A stretch of DNA of 64,000 bases, from NCBI RefSeq assembly GCF_943371865.1, contig NZ_CALRWL010000025.1, forward strand, positions 1-64,000. Reading direction: 5' to 3'. Of this stretch, positions 45,364 to 53,936 are shown in pieces. Source of the DNA: Azorhizobium sp943371865. Lineage in GTDB: Bacteria; Pseudomonadota; Alphaproteobacteria; Rhizobiales; Xanthobacteraceae. How positions within the stretch are numbered: the first letter of the stretch is position 1; each line of letters starts with the position of its first letter. Below the pieces are notes generated by a model. The model worked only from the letters and a program-made list of their open reading frames with translations. It did no database searches and was not told the DNA's origin. The translations under genes were made by a program, and so were the position numbers.

Positions 45364-46449
45364 ATGCCCACACACGGTTATCTTCGCCGGGTCGCGCTCG
45401 GCCTTGCCATCAGCGCGGCCGGCGGCGCCCTGTTCGCCTGGCTCGGCACGCCCTTGCCGTGGATGATCGGACCCATCGTCTTCAGCGGGCTGGCCACCTT
45501 CCTCGGCCTGCCGGTGACCGGCTCCAGCGAGGGCCGCATCGCCGGCATGCTGGTTCTCGGGATCGCGCTGGGGCTCTATTTCACCCCGGAGGCGGCCATG
45601 GCCGTGCTCTCCTATTTGCCGGTGATCATCGCGGCCAGCGGCACCACGCTGGTGGTAGGTGCCGGCGCGTCCTTCCTGCTGGCCAAGACCGCGCGGGTGG
45701 ATCACGTCACCGCCTTCTTCTGCAGCGTGCCGGGCGGCATCGCCGAAATGAGCATGGTCGGGGAACGGTTCGGCGGCAGGCCCTTGCCCATCGCTGTGAC
45801 GCAGCTGCTGCGCGTGGTCTCGGTCACCATCCTCATCCCCAGCACGCTGACGCTGTTCGGCGCCGGGGGCAACAGCACGAACGTCCATGGCGTTCTGCCG
45901 TTCGCCCCTGTGGGGCTGGTGGTGACATTGGTGGCGGGCTTTGCCTTCTCCGCCGTGCTGGCGCGGTTTCGGTTCCGCAATGCCTGGCTGCTGGGGCCCA
46001 TGGCGGTGGGCTGCGTGCTGGGTCTGTCCGAAGCCAATCTGTCCGCCATCCCGCCCTGGCTCTCGGCGGCGGGCCAGGTGTTGATCGGCGCCCAGGTGGG
46101 CTCGCAATTCGAGCGCACGCTCATCTACAGCATGCGGCGTTTCATTCCTGCCGCGCTGGTGAACCTGGTGGTGCTGATGGCGGGATGCGCCTCCGTCGGC
46201 GTGCTGGTGGCTTATGCCACCGGCATCTCGCCCGCCAACATGATCCTGGCCACCTCCCCCGGCGGCGTTACCGAAATGTGCATCACCGCCAAGGTGTTGC
46301 ATCTCGATGTGCCGATCATCGTCGCCTTCCATCTGGTCCGCATCTTCCTGGTCATCCTGTCCGCGCCCTATCTGTTCCGCCTGCTGCGGGCCATGGGCGT
46401 CCTGCCGGCGCCGCCGGGGCCTGTCCCCGCCCGTGCCCCCGCCGAATGA
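45364..46449 (+). CDS. AbrB-family membrane protein (duplicated AbrB/ammonia-monooxygenase-like domain)
   Basis: A 361-aa membrane protein with about ten helices and an internal duplication: PWMIGPIVFSGLATFLGL in the first half and WLLGPMAVGCVLGLSEANLS in the second, each followed by a PGG motif (CSVPGGIAEMSMVGE and TSPGGVTEMCITAK). This is the AbrB membrane-regulator/transporter family, not the AbrB DNA-binding protein. It may move a substrate or product of the amidases; this is inferred from position only (11 nt after the ATPase gene, 9 nt before amidase 3). Confidence 0.85.
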   Translation: MPTHGYLRRVALGLAISAAGGALFAWLGTPLPWMIGPIVFSGLATFLGLPVTGSSEGRIAGMLVLGIALGLYFTPEAAMAVLSYLPVIIAASGTTLVVGAGASFLLAKTARVDHVTAFFCSVPGGIAEMSMVGERFGGRPLPIAVTQLLRVVSVTILIPSTLTLFGAGGNSTNVHGVLPFAPVGLVVTLVAGFAFSAVLARFRFRNAWLLGPMAVGCVLGLSEANLSAIPPWLSAAGQVLIGAQVGSQFERTLIYSMRRFIPAALVNLVVLMAGCASVGVLVAYATGISPANMILATSPGGVTEMCITAKVLHLDVPIIVAFHLVRIFLVILSAPYLFRLLRAMGVLPAPPGPVPARAPAE

Positions 46450-46458
46450 AAGGTCGTC

Positions 46459-47898
46459 ATGAACACATCTGGTTCAGCCTCGGCATTCTCCGACACCGCC
46501 ACACCGCTGCATTTCCTCAGCGTGGCCGAGGCCTCCCACCTCATCGGCAGCGGCAGCCTGTCTCCCGTCACTCTCACCGAAGCCTTCCTGGCCCGGATCG
46601 ATGCCGTCGATGCCCGCCTGCACAGCTATATCAAGGTCACGGCCGAGCGGGCGCTGGCGGCGGCTCGCATCGCTGAGCAGGAGATCAGGTCCGGGCGCTG
46701 GAAGGGGCCGCTGCACGGCATCCCGTTCGCGGTGAAGGACAATTACCATGTGGCCGGGCTCCCCACCACGGGCGGCTCCCGGCTGATGCTGGATCATGTG
46801 GCCACCGCCACCTCCACCGCCGTGGCGCGGCTGGAGGCGGCGGGCGCGATCCTGCTGGGCAAGCTGAACACCTGGGAATATGGCACCGGCAATGGCGGCG
46901 TCTATCACGATCTGCCGTTCCCGGTGGCGCGCAATCCCTGGGATCTCGCCCGCTTCACCGGCGGCTCCTCCTCCGGCGCGGGGGCGGCGGTGGCCGCCGG
47001 AACCGCCATGTTCGCGCTTGGCTCCGACACCGGCGGCTCCATCCGCCTACCGGCGGCGGCCTGCGGCCTGCAAGGCTTCAAGGCCACCTTCGGTCGGGTC
47101 AGCCGCGCCCACTGCCTGCCGAACTGCTGGACCCTGGACCACACCGGGCCCCTCACTTGGACGGTGGAGGACACCGCCATCGTGATGCAGGCCATCTCCG
47201 GCTTCGACCCGGACGACCCCTCCAGCGCCGATGTGCCGGTGCCGGACTATCGCCAGGGCCTGCATACCGGCGTGCGCGGGCGGGTAATCGGCTTCGTCCG
47301 CGACCTCGGCCCGGAAGGTACCGCGCAGGACGCCGCCAATGCCGCCGCCCTGGAGGAGACCGCCCGTATCCTGGAGCGGCAAGGGGCCATCATCCGCGAC
47401 GTGCGATTGCCCGCGCCGCTGGCGCACTACCGCTCCGTGACCAAGGTGATCAACTGGTCGGAATCCTATTCCATCCACGAGCAGGACTTCCTCGAACGCA
47501 GCGCTCTGATGGGTCAGGCCCTGCGCGAAAAGATGATGTGCGGCTTCACCGTGCGCGCGGCGGACTATCTGGCCGCCACCCGTCTGCGCCGCACCCTTGT
47601 CGCCGCCACCGACGCGCTGGTGCGGTCCTGCGATGCGCTGCTAATCGCCGGCGCATTTCATGTGGCCCCCCGCTTCGATGAACCGGAAACGGTGACACCG
47701 TTCACCGCCGATACCGCCACCACGGTGTTCAACGTCACCGGCCATCCCGCGCTCTCCATCTGCACCGGCTATGACGCCGGCGGATTGCCGCTGAATGCAC
47801 AGATCGTCGGCCGCTTCTTCGATGAGGCGACCGTGCTGCAGATCGCCCAAGCCTATGAATCCGCCACGCCCTGGCGCGATCGCCGCCCCGCGCTCTGA
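46459..47898 (+). CDS. Amidase-signature hydrolase 3
   Basis: A 479-aa AS-family enzyme with the full triad: Lys in GIPFAVKDNYHVA, nucleophile in GGSSSGAGAAVAAG, cis-Ser in GSDTGGSIRLPAA. It resembles amidases 1 and 2 in outline, but several pocket blocks differ (FKATFGRVSRAHCLPNCWT in place of LKPTYG.VSR.GV), so the substrate may differ. It is followed at 14 nt by the second AtzG-like gene. Confidence 0.88.
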   Translation: MNTSGSASAFSDTATPLHFLSVAEASHLIGSGSLSPVTLTEAFLARIDAVDARLHSYIKVTAERALAAARIAEQEIRSGRWKGPLHGIPFAVKDNYHVAGLPTTGGSRLMLDHVATATSTAVARLEAAGAILLGKLNTWEYGTGNGGVYHDLPFPVARNPWDLARFTGGSSSGAGAAVAAGTAMFALGSDTGGSIRLPAAACGLQGFKATFGRVSRAHCLPNCWTLDHTGPLTWTVEDTAIVMQAISGFDPDDPSSADVPVPDYRQGLHTGVRGRVIGFVRDLGPEGTAQDAANAAALEETARILERQGAIIRDVRLPAPLAHYRSVTKVINWSESYSIHEQDFLERSALMGQALREKMMCGFTVRAADYLAATRLRRTLVAATDALVRSCDALLIAGAFHVAPRFDEPETVTPFTADTATTVFNVTGHPALSICTGYDAGGLPLNAQIVGRFFDEATVLQIAQAYESATPWRDRRPAL

Positions 47899-47912
47899 TC
47901 CGGAGGACCATC

Positions 47913-48122
47913 ATGTCCGACATCCAGACCTCCACCACCGACGAGATCCGGCTTTATGCCGCGCGCCACGGGCTCACGGGCCTGCCGGAAGACCAGTTCT
48001 CCCGCCTCTCCGAACTGGCCCAGACCGTGCGCGCGGCCGGCCTCGCGCTGCCGCGCATGCCCTCGGAAGAGGACGAACCCGCCCATCTCTTCACCGTGAC
48101 CGCCCTGCGAGATCCCAAATGA
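47913..48122 (+). CDS. AtzG/GatC-like small protein, second copy
   Basis: A 69-aa helical protein: TDEIRLYAARHGLTGLPEDQ, FSRLSELAQTVRAAGLALPR and a DEPAHLFTVTAL tail, comparable to DEPAQVFDPRKF in the copy at 37873. CGGAGG precedes the ATG. Its stop overlaps the ATG of amidase 4 (ATGA), so it is coupled to amidase 4 and follows amidase 3 by 14 nt. A structural small subunit of an amidase is inferred. Confidence 0.75.
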   Translation: MSDIQTSTTDEIRLYAARHGLTGLPEDQFSRLSELAQTVRAAGLALPRMPSEEDEPAHLFTVTALRDPK

Positions 48123-49447
48123 GCACGATTGAACCCTGCTTCCTCACCGCCGCCCAGGCGGCCGCGGAGATGAAGGCCGGCCGCCTCACCAGCGAGGCGC
48201 TGATCTGCTCCTGCCTAGCCCGCATCGAAGCGCGCGATCCCGCGGTGAAGGCCTGGCTCCATGTGGACCCGGATCTGGCCATCCAGCAGGCGCGCGAACG
48301 GGACAAGCGTCCGGCGACCGGCCCGCTCCATGGCCTGCCCTTCGGGGTGAAGGACATCATGGACACCGCCGATATGCCCACCACCTACAATTCGCCCGCC
48401 TGGCAGCAGCATCGGCCGACACGGGATGCGGCCTGCGTGTCCATCGTCCGCCACAGCGGCGGGATTATCCTCGGCAAGACCGACACTGTGGAATTCGCGT
48501 TCAACTCCCGCAAGGCCGCCAGCCGCAATCCCTACAATCTGGCGCACACGCCGGGCGGCTCGTCCTCGGGCTCGGGCGCGGCGGTGGGCGACTATCAGGT
48601 GCCCTGCGCCTTCGGCACCCAGACAGCTGGCTCCCACATCCGCCCCGCCTCGTTCAACGGCATCTACGCCCTCAAGCCCTCCTGGGGCACGGTGAGCCGC
48701 GAGGGCGTGCACATGATCTCGCCCATCCTCGATACGGTGGGCTGGTATGGCCGCAGCGTCGATGACCTGATCCTGGGGGCGCAGGCCTTCCAGCTGCCGG
48801 GCATCACGGATCTGGCGGCGCGCGATCCGCGCGGGCTGCGCATCGGCTATTGCGAAACGCCCTATTGGGCAAAGGCCGAAGCCGGGGCGAAGCAGGCCAT
48901 GGCGGCGGCGGTGGAGCGCCTGCAGCGGGCGGGCGCCATCGTCGAGGAGATCGTGCTGCCGGCGCATTTCGCCGATCTGTCGGAAGCGCACACCATGATT
49001 ATGTTCGGCGACGGCCGGGTGGCGCTCTATGACGAATATCTGCGCGACCGCGACGGCATGCATCCCGAATTGCGGCTGACGGTGGAGAATGGACGCGGCG
49101 TGACGCCCCAGCGGCTGGTCGCGGCCTACGATTTCGCCGACATCTGCCGCCGCGAATTCGATGCCATCGCCTCTGGCTTCGATGCGGTGCTGGCCCCCGC
49201 CGCCACCGGGGAAGCGCCCAAGGGCCTGCACACGGTAGGCGATTGGATCTTCAACGGCCTGTGGACTCTGCTGCACACGCCCTGCGTCGCCATCCCTACG
49301 GTGCTGGGGGATCTCGGGCTGCCGGTGGGTATCCAGCTTGTGGGCCCCCGCCTGTCCGACACCCGCCTCCTCGCGGTGGCGCAGGCGCTCCAGCCCGTGC
49401 TCGACGATTTCGCCCCCACCCGCGCCAGCCTCCTCGCCGCCGCCTGA
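48119..49447 (+). CDS. Amidase-signature hydrolase 4
   Basis: A 442-aa AS-family enzyme: Lys in GLPFGVKDIMDTA, nucleophile in GGSSSGSGAAVGDYQ, and the cis-Ser block QTAGSHIRPASFNG, a variant of TGGSIR in which the motif reads AGSHIR. The nearest neighbour is amidase 5; the two share most motifs and probably came from tandem duplication. Starts at 48119 within the AtzG-like stop. Triad residues are intact, so activity is expected. Confidence 0.87.
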   Translation: MSTIEPCFLTAAQAAAEMKAGRLTSEALICSCLARIEARDPAVKAWLHVDPDLAIQQARERDKRPATGPLHGLPFGVKDIMDTADMPTTYNSPAWQQHRPTRDAACVSIVRHSGGIILGKTDTVEFAFNSRKAASRNPYNLAHTPGGSSSGSGAAVGDYQVPCAFGTQTAGSHIRPASFNGIYALKPSWGTVSREGVHMISPILDTVGWYGRSVDDLILGAQAFQLPGITDLAARDPRGLRIGYCETPYWAKAEAGAKQAMAAAVERLQRAGAIVEEIVLPAHFADLSEAHTMIMFGDGRVALYDEYLRDRDGMHPELRLTVENGRGVTPQRLVAAYDFADICRREFDAIASGFDAVLAPAATGEAPKGLHTVGDWIFNGLWTLLHTPCVAIPTVLGDLGLPVGIQLVGPRLSDTRLLAVAQALQPVLDDFAPTRASLLAAA

Positions 49448-49459
49448 GAAAGCCCCATC

Positions 49460-50770
49460 ATGGAACCCTGTTTTCTGACCGCCGCCGAGGCGGCCGCCCA
49501 CATCCGCGATGGCAAGCTCACCAGCGAAGCCCTCATCCGCTCCTGCCTCGCGCGCATCGAGGCGCGCGACCCACGGGTGAAGGCCTGGCTTTATGTGAAC
49601 AAGGCCCAGGCCATCGCCGCCGCGCGCGAGCTGGACAAGCGCGCGCCCATGGGCCCGCTGCATGGGCTTCCGTTCGGGGTCAAGGACATGATCGACACCG
49701 CCGACATGCCCACCACCTATAATTCGCCGGTGTTCCAGGATTATCGCCCGGCGCGCGATGCCGCCTGCGTCGGGGTCGCCCGGCGCTCCGGTGCGGTGAT
49801 CCTAGGCAAGACGGACACGCTGGAGTTCGCCGCCGCTGGCCGGCGCGCCGCCACCCGCAATCCCAAGAACTTCGCCCATACGCCGGGCGGTTCCTCCTCC
49901 GGCTCGGGCGCAGCGGTGGGCGACCGGCAGGTGCAACTTGCCTTCGGCACCCAGACCGGCGGCTCGCACATCCGCCCGGCCTCGTTCAACGGCATCTATG
50001 GTCTGAAGCCCACCTGGGGGGCGGTGAGCCGCGAGGGTGCCAAGCAATATGCCAACTCGCTCGATACAATAGGCTGGTATGGCCGCTCGGTGGCGGACCT
50101 CACCCTGGTGGCCACCGCCTTCCGCCTGGACGATGCGGGGGCGCTCGGCGCGCCGGCGGTCTCCTCGCTCAAGGTCGCCTGGTGCAAATCACCGTCCTGG
50201 CACAAGATCGAGCCTGCCGGCGAAAAAGCCCTGGAGGCCGCCTGCGCGCGCCTGGCCAAGGCGGGGGCGACCCTGGTGGAGCTGACCTTGCCGCCGGCCT
50301 TCGACGGTCTTTTCGAGGCACAGAACACCATCATGATGGCGGAGGGCCGCGCCTCCTTCCTGGACGTGGCGCTGGAGTTCGGCGATCGCCTGCACGCCGA
50401 TTTCCATGAGCGGGTCACCAATGCCCTGGGCATCACCCCGGAGCAGTTGATCGCGGCCTATAACCTTGCCGCCGACTGCCGGCGGGCCTTCGAAGCCCTC
50501 TATGCAGATTTCGACGTGGTGCTCACCCCCGCCTCCCCCGGCGAGGCGCCGGAAGGCACCTACAACACCGGCAATCACATCTTCAACGCCATCTGGACGC
50601 TGCTGCATGTGCCCTGCCTGGGCATTCCCTGCACCACCGGCCCCATGGGCCTGCCGGTGGGCATCCAGATCGTGGCGCCACGCTATGGCGATGCACGACT
50701 GCTGGCACTGGGCGAAGCCCTTGCGCCGGTCATCGACATGGAAACCCCGCTCTACCGCGCCGACGCCTGA
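49460..50770 (+). CDS. Amidase-signature hydrolase 5
   Basis: A 436-aa AS-family enzyme, close paralog of amidase 4: FLTAAEAAAHIRDGKLTSEA, GLPFGVKDMIDTADMPTTYN, GGSSSGSGAAVGDRQ and QTGGSHIRPASFNGIYGLKP. It starts 12 nt after amidase 4. The differences (for example EGAKQYANSLDT versus EGVHMISPILDT) lie in the pocket, so divergence of substrate is plausible. Confidence 0.87.
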   Translation: MEPCFLTAAEAAAHIRDGKLTSEALIRSCLARIEARDPRVKAWLYVNKAQAIAAARELDKRAPMGPLHGLPFGVKDMIDTADMPTTYNSPVFQDYRPARDAACVGVARRSGAVILGKTDTLEFAAAGRRAATRNPKNFAHTPGGSSSGSGAAVGDRQVQLAFGTQTGGSHIRPASFNGIYGLKPTWGAVSREGAKQYANSLDTIGWYGRSVADLTLVATAFRLDDAGALGAPAVSSLKVAWCKSPSWHKIEPAGEKALEAACARLAKAGATLVELTLPPAFDGLFEAQNTIMMAEGRASFLDVALEFGDRLHADFHERVTNALGITPEQLIAAYNLAADCRRAFEALYADFDVVLTPASPGEAPEGTYNTGNHIFNAIWTLLHVPCLGIPCTTGPMGLPVGIQIVAPRYGDARLLALGEALAPVIDMETPLYRADA

Positions 50771-50798
50771 CGCCCCCACCGCCAGCGGAGATCCAGCC

Positions 50799-51489
50799 AT
50801 GACCGATGTGCTCAACCAGACCCTCGGGTCGATTTTCGCCGCCAATTCCGCCTTCTACGCCGAACGGGGGTTCGAGCGACGGGTGGGCTTCGGCACCAGC
50901 CCGGCGCTCATCATCATCGACATGGCCAATGGCTGGACCCAGCCGGGCAGCCCGTTTTCCTGCTCGGGCATGGAGACGGTGATCCCGGCCAATCAGGCCC
51001 TGCTCGCGGCCTTCCGCGCCAGGGGCCTGCCCATCGTCTTCACCACCACCGCCTATGACGTCACCGCTGGCTCGGCGAGCGACATGGGGCTGTGGGCGCG
51101 CAAGGTGCCGCTGGAGGCGATGAAGACCGGGAGCTGGGAGGCGGAGATCGACGCCGCCCTCGCCCCGCGCGACGGGGAGTTCGTGATCCTGAAGAAGCGC
51201 GCCAGCGCCTTTCACGGCACCCCGCTCTCCAGCCTGTTGAAGGCCATCGGCGTGGATACGGTGGTGCTCACCGGCGTCACAGCCTCTGCCTGCGTTCGCC
51301 ACTCCACCGAAGATGCCATGGCGGAAGGCTTCCGGCCGATCGTGGTGCGCGAAGCGGTGGGCGACCGCATCACCGGATGCCATCGCCTGGAACCTGTTCG
51401 ACATCGACGCAAAATTCGGCGATGTGGAGCCGCTGGACCGCGTGCTGGATTATCTGGCGGCGAGAGGAAGTTCGGCGGCCATCAGATGA
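50799..51489 (+). CDS. Isochorismatase-family cysteine hydrolase with a late frameshift
   Basis: Family members include biuret hydrolase and N-carbamoylsarcosine amidohydrolase. The triad is present: Asp in PALIIIDMANGWT, Lys in ILKKRASAFHGTPL and Cys in TGVTASACVRHST. The reading frame is correct to about 51370 (REAVGDRI). Then a single extra base at about 51372 shifts it; removing it gives PDAIAWNLFDIDAKFGDVEP, a natural end for the family, stopping at 51489. As written, the frame runs on to 51518 with an unrelated tail. The last 35-40 residues are lost unless this is a sequencing error or a programmed event. CGGAG precedes the ATG. Confidence 0.78.
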
Positions 51490-51802
51490 TCCGGTCTCGC
51501 AAGCCCTTGAGTGATTAGGTCTCTGAGGAGATGACTCCTCTCCCTTCAAGTAATTTGATTGTTATTATTTCACGAAAATTGCATTAATTGCGTTATACGA
51601 CTTGGTCAACCTCAGGCCGCTTGACTTAAGACGCAGCGCCATTTGATATAATTGGGAGAGACAGCCTTACTCGCTTTTGCCATCCACTAATGGCGTCCTT
51701 GCGTCAGGCGGTGCTAGGACCCCCTCATTTGCTTCGGCCACCCATTGAGGAATGGCCGAAGCTTTGATCCGGCCGACCGCAGGAAGGTCCCAGACGGTGG
51801 CT
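51490..51802. other. Intergenic region between convergent units
   Basis: No gene supported. A small stem GAGGAG/CTCCTC (51525-51540) and the strong hairpin at 51731-51762 are the only structures seen. The part 51540-51620 is AT-rich. Confidence 0.4.
51731..51762 (-). terminator. Hairpin downstream of the NTF2-like gene
   Basis: Perfect 10-bp stem GCTTCGGCCA (51731-51740) with TGGCCGAAGC (51753-51762), 41 nt past the stop of the minus-strand NTF2-like gene. T tracts are short on both sides, so it may work for either direction. Confidence 0.5.
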
Positions 51803-52198
51803 CTAATCCGCCTTGAGGGCCGCCCGCACCATGGCGCTGTCCACATATTGGGTCATGCGCACGATCTTGCCGTTCTTCACCTCGAACAGGTGGGCGAAGC
51901 TGGCGCGCATGGACTTGCCGGTGGCCTTGTAGGTGCCGGAGTAGACACCGAAGGCGGCGACGCGATCGCCGTCCTCCATGAAGGTGTGGACCTCGGCGCG
52001 ATAGCCGATCCATTCGGTGCCCAGGCGATGGAACACGCCGGCGGTGATGGCCTGCGGGCCCACATAGGTGCCGGCATAGGGAAAGCCGGCGGCTTCGGTC
52101 CACTCGGCGTCGGGTGCAAGGGCCGCCAGCAGGTTGCGGCCATTGTCTTCCGACGTGCCCTCGTAGGTGGAGCGCACGAGATCGAGATTGGCGCCCAT
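51803..52198 (-). CDS. NTF2-like / SnoaL-type small protein
   Basis: A 131-aa protein of the nuclear-transport-factor-2 fold: NLDLVRSTYEGTSEDNGRNL, ALAPDAEWTEAAGFPYAG, TYVGPQAITAGVFHRLG, then MRASFAHLFEVKNGKIVRM and a C-terminal strand. The family includes ketosteroid isomerases, cyclases and limonene-epoxide hydrolases; the true activity is not readable. It starts 3 nt after the MBL-fold gene, with the two translated together. Confidence 0.8.
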   Translation of the reverse strand: MGANLDLVRSTYEGTSEDNGRNLLAALAPDAEWTEAAGFPYAGTYVGPQAITAGVFHRLGTEWIGYRAEVHTFMEDGDRVAAFGVYSGTYKATGKSMRASFAHLFEVKNGKIVRMTQYVDSAMVRAALKAD

Positions 52199-52200
52199 GA

Positions 52201-53100
52201 TCAGCCCCACTTCATTTCGCCGGTGGCCACCTTGGCACCGATGTTGAGGGCCACTTCCATGCCGAGGCCGGGGAAGCGGGCCTGCATGGTGGAGATCAGC
52301 GCCGCCGAGCCCTTCGCCTTGGCCAGTTCTTCCTCGAAGGCGATGAGATAGGCCTTGGTGAACTGCACGGCCGAGACATTGGTCGCGGCATCCACCGTCA
52401 TGTGGCCGGGCACGACCACGGCGGGCTGGCGGGCGGCGATGGCGTCCAGGGTGGCAATCCAGGCTGCGCGCAGTTCCTTGGTCTGGGTGTCCGCGGTCCA
52501 GACATGCACGCCCGAGAAGATCAGCACGCCGCCGAACACCGCCTGAAGAGAGGGAACCCACAGATAGCGCCGGTTGGGCAGGCCCTGCGCATCGATGATC
52601 TCGATGGTCTGGCCATCCACAGTCAGCGTCTTGCCGTCGAACGGCTTGGGGATCACCACGTCGGCGAGGGTCTGGGGGCCGTTGTCCTTGAGCTGCGGGC
52701 CCCAGGTGGCCAGCTTCTTTTCCACATTGGCGTTGATGGCGGCAATCGTCTCCGAGGCGGCGATGATGCGCGCATCGGGGAAGGCCTCTTGGATCGGACG
52801 CAGGCCGAAATAATAGTCCGGGTCGCTCTGGCTGACATAGACGGTGGTCAGTTTCTTGCCATTGGCCTTGATGGCCTCGGCCACCGCGCGACCATCGGAC
52901 AAGGTGAAGCCGCCGTCGATCAGGATGGCCTCGGTGGGGCCGCTGACCAGCACCGGGGCGCGGAAGAAGCCGTTCGGACCGGCGGGGAAGTGCTTCCAGG
53001 TCAGGTCCGCCGCGGCGGCGCTGCCGAGGCCGGCGGGGGCCATCGCGGCCATCCCGGCGGCGGCGAGTGTGGTCTTCATGAGGTCTCTCCGGTTGAACAT
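52201..53100 (-). CDS. MBL-fold protein lacking the usual zinc histidines
   Basis: A 299-aa protein with a twin-arginine signal (FNRRDLMKTTLAAAGMAAMA). The fold is that of the metallo-beta-lactamase superfamily: ILIDGGFTLSDGRAVAEAIK, then a region where most members have HxHxDH but here reads VSQSDPDYYFGL. Only the Asp of the motif and the VVPGHM His are kept. A zinc site like that of lactamases is therefore unlikely. It is co-transcribed with the NTF2-like gene. GGAGAAG precedes the ATG. Confidence 0.82.
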   Translation of the reverse strand: MFNRRDLMKTTLAAAGMAAMAPAGLGSAAAADLTWKHFPAGPNGFFRAPVLVSGPTEAILIDGGFTLSDGRAVAEAIKANGKKLTTVYVSQSDPDYYFGLRPIQEAFPDARIIAASETIAAINANVEKKLATWGPQLKDNGPQTLADVVIPKPFDGKTLTVDGQTIEIIDAQGLPNRRYLWVPSLQAVFGGVLIFSGVHVWTADTQTKELRAAWIATLDAIAARQPAVVVPGHMTVDAATNVSAVQFTKAYLIAFEEELAKAKGSAALISTMQARFPGLGMEVALNIGAKVATGEMKWG

Positions 53101-53170
53101 GGTTCTTCTCCTTGGCGAAATATGGATACAAGCGTCACAGACGCGAGATGGATCGGCGCGGGGGTGGAAA

Positions 53171-53815
53171 TCAGGTGGCTCGCAGCTCGGAAAGCAGTGC
53201 ATTGATGCCGGCAAGCAGCGCGCTCGTCTTTACGAGGCGTCCGTGACCACCTTCACCGACAATAAGAGAGGGGACGCCATTGCTGCCGAACTGACGCGAG
53301 GTATTCCGAGCGGCCTTGATGCGCTCGCGATATGCGTCGAGAAGGCTCTCGTCGGGCAGATGTAAGCGCGCAGCAACCTCCGACAGCCCCAAACTGTTCA
53401 GCACATCGGAGAGGATCTTGAAATCGGTGGTGTCGCGACCTTCTACGTAGCGAGCGCGCTGAATGGCGTTCAAAGCCTCCAGTTCGCGGGAGGGGGCTGA
53501 CAATACCACGGCGGTGAGCGCCAAGGTTGCAGGTCCGGAGTCGAACAGACGGGTATGGTCGCCCAAGATTTGGCTTCGATAATCCTCGCTGAACTCTTGC
53601 CCAGTCAGGCGCTTGATGCGCTGGTCGTTGGACCAGGCAAAAGCTGCAAAACTTGGATCCATAGGGCGGCTACCCTCACCGGCAAAAAGGCCTATCGGGG
53701 CTAGCTTGAGCTTGAAGTCGCTGCGGGACGCGATCTGATCGAGCGTCGGCGAAGCCCCGTAGCACCAGCCACAGAGAGGATCAAAGAGGTAGGTGAGGTG
53801 TGTCCGGTCGGCCAT
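53171..53815 (-). CDS. DsbA-family thioredoxin-fold oxidoreductase (FrnE-like)
   Basis: A 214-aa protein with a CxxC active site, CGWC, in YLFDPLCGWCYGASPTLDQI, and the cis-Pro loop GVPSLIVG near residue 180. No signal peptide, so it is probably cytosolic, as in FrnE/2-hydroxychromene-type DSBA proteins. GGGAG precedes the ATG at 53815. It is divergent from the LysR gene at 53937, so it is a likely target of that regulator. Confidence 0.85.
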   Translation of the reverse strand: MADRTHLTYLFDPLCGWCYGASPTLDQIASRSDFKLKLAPIGLFAGEGSRPMDPSFAAFAWSNDQRIKRLTGQEFSEDYRSQILGDHTRLFDSGPATLALTAVVLSAPSRELEALNAIQRARYVEGRDTTDFKILSDVLNSLGLSEVAARLHLPDESLLDAYRERIKAARNTSRQFGSNGVPSLIVGEGGHGRLVKTSALLAGINALLSELRAT

Positions 53816-53936
53816 GTCTTGCTCCCTGTCCGACCGTAAAGTGGCAGGCCCGATCGGTATGTGGAAGGCCAACAAAATTAACACACTGTATGTCTAATAT
53901 TGACAATTTCAGGTGTGATGACGTCTAGTGACCGCC

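Noticed and set aside
45094..46332. 412-codon minus-strand open frame opposite the AbrB-type gene
   Set aside because: The plus-strand membrane protein has a clear internal duplication and helices; the antisense frame is His/Gln/Arg-rich without a domain.
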